Of a stretch of 9,681 bases of DNA, positions 4,734-9,681 are shown one piece after another. Below the pieces are notes generated by a model. It was not told where the DNA came from. It did not search any database and saw only the letters and a list, made by a program, of their open reading frames with translations. This DNA is from an uncultured Eubacteriaceae bacterium (GTDB lineage: Bacteria; Bacillota; Clostridia; Lachnospirales; CAG-274). The position numbers were made by a program, and so were the translations under genes. Position 1 is the first letter of the stretch; each line of letters begins with the position of its first letter. The stretch spans positions 1-9,681 of the forward strand of contig CALIRN010000336.1 in NCBI GenBank assembly GCA_938042265.1. Reading direction: 5' to 3'.

Positions 4734-6407
4734 ATGTTTATAACACACTTTTTAATTGCAAACATAATAATTTCAATATATTGTGTGTGTATTATGACAA
4801 TAAGAAAAATATTTGACGATAAAATATCGCCTAAGGGCAATTATTTGCTATTTATTCCCTTTGTGTTGCTGACTATGCTTGCTCTTTTGCCGAGGATTAG
4901 TGTTTTGCCTGATTTTTATCACATACCACGGACGGATAATGTGCTGCTTTACTCGGCTTATACGCCAATGGTGACAGGAAATACAAGTGACTATTATTTA
5001 TCCGTAAGCAGACACAGTGTGCTGTTAATAATCTGGCTTGCGGGAATGATAGTAACCATTTTTGCAGCAATAACAGGTTATATATTTGCGGCGGCAGAGG
5101 TTAAAAATGCCCATGTATACAAAAGCAAAGCCTTTAATAAGTGCTGTGAGGAGTTGGGAGTAGATGCTGAGCTTTATATAACCGACAGGCAGGTATCTCC
5201 TTTTTCGTTTGGAATAATACATAAATGTGTAATTATTCCAAGAGAGCTGCTATACTTTCACGAAAGGGAGCTGAAATGTATTTTTTTACATGAGCTTACT
5301 CATCACAGGCATAGGGATATCTTTGTAAATTATTTAATATGTGTGTTGGTTTGTGTGTACTGGTTTAATCCCGTAATTATATATGCATTTAAGCAAATCA
5401 GGCTGGATATGGAGATTTACTGTGATTATTGCGTTGTAAAGCATTTAAAGGGTTATGGGGACTATGCCGAAACCATAATACATTTTATTGAAAGTAAAAA
5501 TATGCCTGCTGTTGTCAATAATATATCAGGCTCAAAAAAGGATATTAAAATAAGATTGTCAAAAATAAAATATTATGGGAGCTTTATACCTCAAAAGCTT
5601 GGACGTATAATTACTTTTATTGTTTTAATTGCTGCTGTGCTTTCGGTCCTTGTAATGAATGTATTCGGCTACAGTATTGACGACAGCTGCAATAAAAAAA
5701 TTGATAAGATAGAATATATTGATTTAAGCTCGTATTTTGGTGAATATGAGGGCTGCTTTGCAGCTTATTCCGTTAGCAGTGATAACTATATTATGTATAA
5801 TGAGGAAATGTGCAGAAAAAGAGTTTCTCCCAATTCTACATATAAAATTGCTATAGCACTTAATTCTCTGGAAAACGGAGTAATATCCCAAAATGATAAT
5901 GCGATGCAGTGGGATGGAACAGACTACCCCTTTGCTCAGTGGAACAGAAACCAAAGCCTTGAAACTGCAATGCGATACAGCGTTAATTGGTATTTTCAGA
6001 ATATTGACGGTAGAATTAGCCTTTCACGCTTAAAGGATTTTCTTAATAAAACAGGCTATGGTAATAAATCGTCTGGCTTTGACAGAAAAAACTATTGGCT
6101 TGAAAGAGATTTGGCTATATCTCCAATAGAGCAGGTGGATTTTTTAAAGGGTGTGTATTTTAATAAATTTGGCTTTGAACAGGATAATATTAACACTGTT
6201 TTAAATTCAATAAAGGTTAATGACAGCCTTTACGGCAAAACCGGTACGGGACAAATAAACGGCAAAACTCAAAACGGCTGGTATATTGGTATATATAAAA
6301 ATACGGTCGATACATATATATTTGCAGTCAGAATTGCAAAGGAGGATAAGGCTGACGGTGAAGCGGCGGCAAAAATTGCAGGAGAAATTTTAAATTACTA
6401 TAATTAA
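4734..6407 (+). CDS. blaR1: Beta-lactam sensor/signal transducer BlaR1 (M56 protease plus class D-like sensor)
   Basis: The 557-residue protein (585 in S. aureus) has the BlaR1 layout. The N-terminal part has membrane segments at about 4-22, 36-54, 97-120 and 294-312. Its cytoplasmic M56 zinc-protease domain carries H186-E-L-T-H190 and a downstream E/D-rich segment (MEIYCDYC, 226-233) likely to supply the third zinc ligand. The extracellular C-terminal sensor (about 330-557) resembles a class D beta-lactamase: S368-T-Y-K371, S416-V-N418, Y442-G-N444, W455 and K502-T-G504. In the known mechanism, beta-lactam acylates the serine, the signal crosses the membrane, and the protease leads to BlaI cleavage. 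Asparagine in the S-x-N position, as in S. aureus BlaR1, marks a sensor that stays acylated rather than an efficient hydrolase. The ATG lies 2 nt after blaI with AGAGGAAA upstream, so translation is probably coupled. The similarly organised MecR1 is the main alternative name. Confidence 0.94.
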   Translation: MFITHFLIANIIISIYCVCIMTIRKIFDDKISPKGNYLLFIPFVLLTMLALLPRISVLPDFYHIPRTDNVLLYSAYTPMVTGNTSDYYLSVSRHSVLLIIWLAGMIVTIFAAITGYIFAAAEVKNAHVYKSKAFNKCCEELGVDAELYITDRQVSPFSFGIIHKCVIIPRELLYFHERELKCIFLHELTHHRHRDIFVNYLICVLVCVYWFNPVIIYAFKQIRLDMEIYCDYCVVKHLKGYGDYAETIIHFIESKNMPAVVNNISGSKKDIKIRLSKIKYYGSFIPQKLGRIITFIVLIAAVLSVLVMNVFGYSIDDSCNKKIDKIEYIDLSSYFGEYEGCFAAYSVSSDNYIMYNEEMCRKRVSPNSTYKIAIALNSLENGVISQNDNAMQWDGTDYPFAQWNRNQSLETAMRYSVNWYFQNIDGRISLSRLKDFLNKTGYGNKSSGFDRKNYWLERDLAISPIEQVDFLKGVYFNKFGFEQDNINTVLNSIKVNDSLYGKTGTGQINGKTQNGWYIGIYKNTVDTYIFAVRIAKEDKADGEAAAKIAGEILNYYN

Positions 6408-6427
6408 GGCTCAAATATAATTATACT

Positions 6428-6455
6428 GCATAAAATATTAAATATAGGTAATAAT
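6428..6455 (+). promoter_or_regulatory. Possible SigF/SigG-type forespore promoter before the L,D-transpeptidase gene
   Basis: GCATA (6428-6432) and GGTAATAAT (6447-6455) are 14 bp apart, resembling the SigF pattern (GCATR, about 15 bp, GG-N-N-A-N-A-N-T). The region is so A+T-rich that a chance match is quite possible, and the leader would be only about 12 nt. Confidence 0.3.
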
Positions 6456-6473
6456 CTCTCCGAGGTGATAATT

Positions 6474-7256
6474 ATGAAAATGCGGTATTTAACCCTTGCT
6501 GTGTTAGCGGCAGGCGGTATTGCGGCAGTCAGCTTATGTGACAGAGAGACTATTGAAAAAACGGGAGCGGCAGGATATACGGTTAATAGGCAGAAAAACA
6601 GGGTTACGGCCTCACCTGTTTATGCTGTAATTAAATACAATGGTGTATTATATACCGACGAGAGGTTAAAGGATGCTGTGGATTATCTGAAAACAGGTGA
6701 CAGGGTAGAAGTATTAAAGGATAAGACAAGGCAGATATATTATATACGCCATAATGGCAGACTTGGTTGGACAGAGGGTCAGATATTGGATATACCGCCT
6801 GACCCGCAAACCTTAACAGACAGATTATCTGCTGATGAAATAGAGGGTTATGCCATTGATATGCGTTTTAAAAGCGATACCGATTATTTTGTATGGGTGG
6901 ATATCGCCAGACAGAGAACCTACGTGTTAAAATATGATGAAAAGGGTGTGCTTCGTCTTGAAAAGGACATAGTGTGTGCTACGGGCAAAAATGAAAGCCC
7001 CACCACAAGGGGTTATTTTACAATCTCCGACAGGGGAGAGAGCTTTTACAATGCACGTCTTGGCAGTGGGGCAAAGTATTGGGTGCGCTTTAACGGCAGC
7101 TATCTGTTTCACTCCATAGCACTCAATGAGGATGGAAGTGTAAAGGATAATACCCTGGGAGTGCGCCGTTCCGACGGTTGCGTACGTATGAGTATGGAGG
7201 ATATAAAGTGGTTTTATGACAATATACCCCGTGGTACATGGGTAAGAGTTAATTAA
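6474..7256 (+). CDS. L,D-transpeptidase, N-terminal SH3-like domain plus YkuD catalytic domain
   Basis: The 260-residue protein opens with a hydrophobic signal or anchor segment (about 5-22). It is followed by an SH3-like wall-binding domain (about 48-105) and a YkuD domain (about 137-260). YkuD enzymes form 3-3 peptidoglycan cross-links and attack through a cysteine rather than a serine. Visible features are the TG-x-x-x-SPTTRG-x-FTI block (170-184), H213 and the active-site segment S233-D-G-C236-V-R. The usual motif is SHGC, so the histidine two before the cysteine is replaced by aspartate here. I chose ATG at 6474 because GTG at 6465 lies inside the ribosome binding site AGGTGAT (6463-6469). 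The gene follows blaR1 by 66 nt on the same strand with no visible terminator, and it overlaps pflA by 8 bp at the 3' ends. Whether the protein is a wall cross-linker or a spore cortex enzyme cannot be settled from sequence. Confidence 0.85.
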   Translation: MKMRYLTLAVLAAGGIAAVSLCDRETIEKTGAAGYTVNRQKNRVTASPVYAVIKYNGVLYTDERLKDAVDYLKTGDRVEVLKDKTRQIYYIRHNGRLGWTEGQILDIPPDPQTLTDRLSADEIEGYAIDMRFKSDTDYFVWVDIARQRTYVLKYDEKGVLRLEKDIVCATGKNESPTTRGYFTISDRGESFYNARLGSGAKYWVRFNGSYLFHSIALNEDGSVKDNTLGVRRSDGCVRMSMEDIKWFYDNIPRGTWVRVN

Positions 7257-8010
7257 GCTCTCTTACTTTACGGATACCCTCTAAAATTTTCTTTTTTGCT
7301 TCAACGGCACGCTCCTTTGAAAGAGGCTCAACACCCTTAAGAGGATAGTCAATGCCCAGCTGCCTATATTTAACTTCACCCATATTGTGATAGGGGAGTA
7401 CATCAAGAGCCTTTACATTTTTCAGTGTACCTATAAAAAGGCCAAGTCTGTACAAATAATCATCGTTTTCCGTAATATTGGGAACAACTACGTGCCTTAT
7501 CCATAAAGGCACGTTTTTTTTGTCCAGCCATCGTGCGAATGCAAGTATGTTGTCATTAGGCTGACTGCAAAGCTCTATATGCTTTGCAGGATCAATATGC
7601 TTGATATCAAGCATAATAAGGTCTGTCACCTTTGTAATAGCCTCAAATTTAGCCATTATGGCATTATTATCGGGGTTAAAGGTAACTCCCGAAGTGTCAA
7701 GGCAGGTGTGTATACCCTGTGCCTTTGCTGCCTTAAAAAGCTCAATAACAAAGTCTGTTTGCATAAGGGGCTCTCCGCCGGTAACTGTTATTCCTCCCGA
7801 TTTATAAAAGCTTTTTGCGGCATTATACTGTGTCAGAATTTCATCAACCGTCATGTCGGTGCCGCCTGACATTTCCCACGTATCGGGGTTATGACAGTAC
7901 AGACAGCGCATGGGACAGCCCTTTAAAAATATCACCATTCTGACACCGGGACCGTCTACGGTGCCAAAGGATTCTATTGAATGTATATGACCGACTATTG
8001 CTGCTGACAT
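7249..8010 (-). CDS. pflA: Pyruvate formate-lyase-activating enzyme (radical SAM)
   Basis: The 253-residue product (246 in E. coli) is a radical SAM glycyl-radical-enzyme activase. It installs the glycyl radical on pyruvate formate-lyase, which splits pyruvate to acetyl-CoA and formate under anaerobic conditions. The cluster-binding motif C32-x3-C36-x2-C39 (GCPMRCLYCHNPDTW) is intact, as are the upstream ESFGTVDGPGVR signature and GGEP (78-81). There is no extra ferredoxin-like insert, which points to PflA rather than activases of other glycyl radical enzymes. The frame stays open upstream into panC, but ATG at 8010 is the start: GGAGGA at 8015-8020 lies just before it and the family N terminus (IHSIESFGT) follows. 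It is 52 nt after panC, probably the same transcript. No pflB is in the window. Confidence 0.92.
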   Translation of the reverse strand: MSAAIVGHIHSIESFGTVDGPGVRMVIFLKGCPMRCLYCHNPDTWEMSGGTDMTVDEILTQYNAAKSFYKSGGITVTGGEPLMQTDFVIELFKAAKAQGIHTCLDTSGVTFNPDNNAIMAKFEAITKVTDLIMLDIKHIDPAKHIELCSQPNDNILAFARWLDKKNVPLWIRHVVVPNITENDDYLYRLGLFIGTLKNVKALDVLPYHNMGEVKYRQLGIDYPLKGVEPLSKERAVEAKKKILEGIRKVRELN

Positions 8011-8062
8011 AATATCCTCCGTTAATAAATCTGTTATATTATATTTCCCAACTGAAATAAGG

Positions 8063-8902
8063 TTATTCAATAATAAAATTATCAATGAGCCTTGTTTTGC
8101 CGATATATACCGCCATTGCCATAAGCATGGGTTTTTTAACGGTATCAATTGACTTAAGACTGTTTAAATCAACTGCTTCAATATAATCAATTTTTGCAAG
8201 GGGTTCTTTATCTATTTCAACTTTTATGGCACTAACTATTTTATCGCTGTCGGTTTCTCCGCCTTCAATCATAGCTTTTGCAATATTAAGCGAGCGTGAA
8301 AGGCAAAGGGCTGCAGTCCTTTCCTCAGGGTTTAAATAGGTGTTTCTTGAGCTTTTTGCAAGCCCGTCAGACTCACGCACGATAGGACAACCAACAATTT
8401 CAATATCAAAGTTTAAGTCGCTGACCATTTTTTTGATTACGCAAAGCTGCTGTGCGTCCTTTTGTCCGAAATAAGCTCTGTCGGGAGTTACTATATTAAA
8501 AAGCTTGCTTACTACGGTACATACGCCGCTGAAATGAATAGGTCTGGTTTTACCGCATAAAACCTTGGTTATTTCTCTCATATCCACAAAGGTGAGGGGA
8601 TTTACATACATCTCATCTATATTGGGATTAAAAATAATATCTGCTCCTGCCTGGCTGCAAAGCCTTGCGTCTGCTTCAATATCTCTTGGATAGCTTTCAA
8701 AGTCCTCATTGGGGGCAAACTGGGTAGGGTTTACAAAGTCACTTACAACTACCCTGTCATTTTCGGAAACTGCTCTGACTATAAGGCTTTTGTGACCCTC
8801 GTGCAGATAACCCATTGTAGGTACAAGACCGATTGTGAGCCCTTCTTTTTTCCACTGCTTTATTATTTCTCTGAGCTCGGCTATTGTTTTTATAATCTTC
8901 AT
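8063..8902 (-). CDS. panC: Pantothenate synthetase (pantoate--beta-alanine ligase)
   Basis: The 279-residue protein has the usual PanC length. It activates pantoate with ATP and joins it to beta-alanine, the last step of vitamin B5 synthesis, in the cytoplasm. Motifs in order are PTMGYLHEGH (28-37, with the HIGH-like ATP site HEGH at 34-37), FVNPTQF (56-62, pantoate site), YFGQKDAQQ (144-152) and RESDGLAKSSRN (176-187, with the KMSKS-like loop). The C-terminal dimer domain follows. ATG at 8902 has AAGGAG 8 nt upstream, and the gene begins 12 nt after panB, so the two form an operon. panD, which makes beta-alanine, is not seen here; it may lie elsewhere or beta-alanine may be taken up. Confidence 0.96.
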   Translation of the reverse strand: MKIIKTIAELREIIKQWKKEGLTIGLVPTMGYLHEGHKSLIVRAVSENDRVVVSDFVNPTQFAPNEDFESYPRDIEADARLCSQAGADIIFNPNIDEMYVNPLTFVDMREITKVLCGKTRPIHFSGVCTVVSKLFNIVTPDRAYFGQKDAQQLCVIKKMVSDLNFDIEIVGCPIVRESDGLAKSSRNTYLNPEERTAALCLSRSLNIAKAMIEGGETDSDKIVSAIKVEIDKEPLAKIDYIEAVDLNSLKSIDTVKKPMLMAMAVYIGKTRLIDNFIIE

Positions 8903-8914
8903 ATTACTGTCTCC

Positions 8915-9681
8915 TTAATACAATTTATCAATTATACTCTCGTCTATTTTAAATGTATGTTCCTGACCAGGGAATTGTCCTGAAATTACCTCAAGATGGT
9001 AACGTTTAAAACAGTCTTTCATTATTTCACCTACATCACCGTATTTTTTTACAAATTTTGGAGCCATATCTGAATAGAGCCCAAGCATATCCTGATATAC
9101 AAGCACCTGACCGTCACAGCCTGCACCTGCGCCTATGCCGATTGTAGGTATGGTCAGCTTTTCACTTACAAGCTTTGCAAGGGGTGCGGGTACGCATTCT
9201 ATAACAACTGCAAAGGCACCTGCCTCCTGAATAGCCATAGCGTCCTCAATAAATTTTTTTGCGGCAGTCTCTGTCTTGCCCTGTACCTTAAAACCGCCGA
9301 ATGCCTTTACCGATTGGGGTGTGAGACCGATGTGGGCAACAACTGGTATGGATGCCCTGATAATAGCTTTGATATGTTCGGCATATTCCATGCCGCCCTC
9401 CAGTTTAACTGCGTCAGCATGTCCCTCCTTCATTAATCTGCCTGCGTTTACAACTGCGTCATAAACTGAGGTCTGATAGGACATAAAAGGCATATCGGCA
9501 ACAACAAGAGCATTTTTTGCACCTCTTGAAACTGCCCTTGTATGGTGAATCATATCCTCCATTGTAACGGACAGTGTATCCTCATAGCCCAAAACCACCA
9601 TACCCAGTGAGTCACCTACAAGGATACTGTTTATTCCTGCTTCATCAATAAGTTTTGCCGTGGAATAATCGTATGCCGTAA
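8915..9681 (-). CDS. panB: 3-methyl-2-oxobutanoate hydroxymethyltransferase, partial (5' end outside window)
   Basis: The frame is open from the window edge to the stop at 8917-8915, with 254 complete codons visible. The first visible residues, TAYDYSTAKLIDEAGI, belong to the start of the PanB barrel, so only about 20 residues are missing. PanB moves a hydroxymethyl group from methylenetetrahydrofolate to alpha-ketoisovalerate, giving ketopantoate. Visible signatures are VGDSLGMVVLGY (metal-binding aspartate), VADMPFMSY (second aspartate), KLEGG (third metal ligand), VMAHIGLTPQS-like VVAHIGLTPQS, the VIECVP segment with the catalytic glutamate, and TIGIGAGAGCDGQVLV. A methionine at 9601 is internal and is not the start. 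Its stop is 12 nt before panC. Confidence 0.96.
   Translation of the reverse strand, partial: TAYDYSTAKLIDEAGINSILVGDSLGMVVLGYEDTLSVTMEDMIHHTRAVSRGAKNALVVADMPFMSYQTSVYDAVVNAGRLMKEGHADAVKLEGGMEYAEHIKAIIRASIPVVAHIGLTPQSVKAFGGFKVQGKTETAAKKFIEDAMAIQEAGAFAVVIECVPAPLAKLVSEKLTIPTIGIGAGAGCDGQVLVYQDMLGLYSDMAPKFVKKYGDVGEIMKDCFKRYHLEVISGQFPGQEHTFKIDESIIDKLY

Noticed and set aside
8011..8148. Extending pflA upstream to an ATG at 8148 inside panC
   Set aside because: The extra residues are antisense-free read-through of panC coding sequence with no family similarity, while ATG at 8010 has a strong ribosome binding site and gives the normal length.

Overview
The window looks like chromosomal DNA from a low-GC, spore-forming, Gram-positive anaerobe of the class Clostridia. 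The grounds are A+T-rich codon use, strong AGGAGG-type ribosome binding sites, the sporulation genes sigH, yabP and yabQ, a class D beta-lactamase/BlaI/BlaR1 set, and the activator of the oxygen-sensitive pyruvate formate-lyase. The species cannot be named from the sequence.

Region 1 (1-3005, + strand) is a conserved housekeeping and sporulation block. It runs rlmB (5' end outside the window), yacP/rae1, sigH, then yabP, yabQ and divIC. In Bacillus subtilis these are two separate clusters (rlmB-yacP-sigH and yabP-yabQ-divIC); here they adjoin, with a 153-bp gap that carries a very good SigE-type promoter in front of yabP. Four of the genes use GTG or TTG starts. A single tRNA-Val(UAC) with its own promoter and a clear intrinsic terminator closes the block (3025-3175).

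Region 2 (3176-6407) is a complete inducible beta-lactam resistance module. A class D (OXA-type) lipoprotein beta-lactamase on the - strand is divergent from blaI and blaR1 on the + strand. The 151-bp divergent intergenic region holds two back-to-back SigA-type promoters and three copies of a TATTACA-NN-TGTARTA dyad, placed to block both. BlaI keeps the Asn-Phe cleavage site. BlaR1 keeps the HExxH zinc protease and a penicillin-sensing domain colinear with the neighbouring beta-lactamase. An 18-bp perfect inverted repeat and a second hairpin lie downstream of the beta-lactamase gene.

Region 3 (6408-7256) is an SH3-plus-YkuD L,D-transpeptidase gene, codirectional with blaR1 and only 66 nt after it, with no visible terminator between. 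Its active-site motif reads SDGC instead of SHGC. It may be read from the BlaI-controlled promoter, from its own possible forespore-type promoter, or both.

Region 4 (7249-9681, - strand) is panB (5' end outside the window) and panC, which make pantothenate, followed by pflA. pflA converges on the L,D-transpeptidase gene, and the two share an 8-bp palindrome that supplies both stop codons. The most interesting unit is region 2 plus 3: beta-lactam sensing, hydrolysis and a potentially penicillin-insensitive cross-linking enzyme in one stretch.
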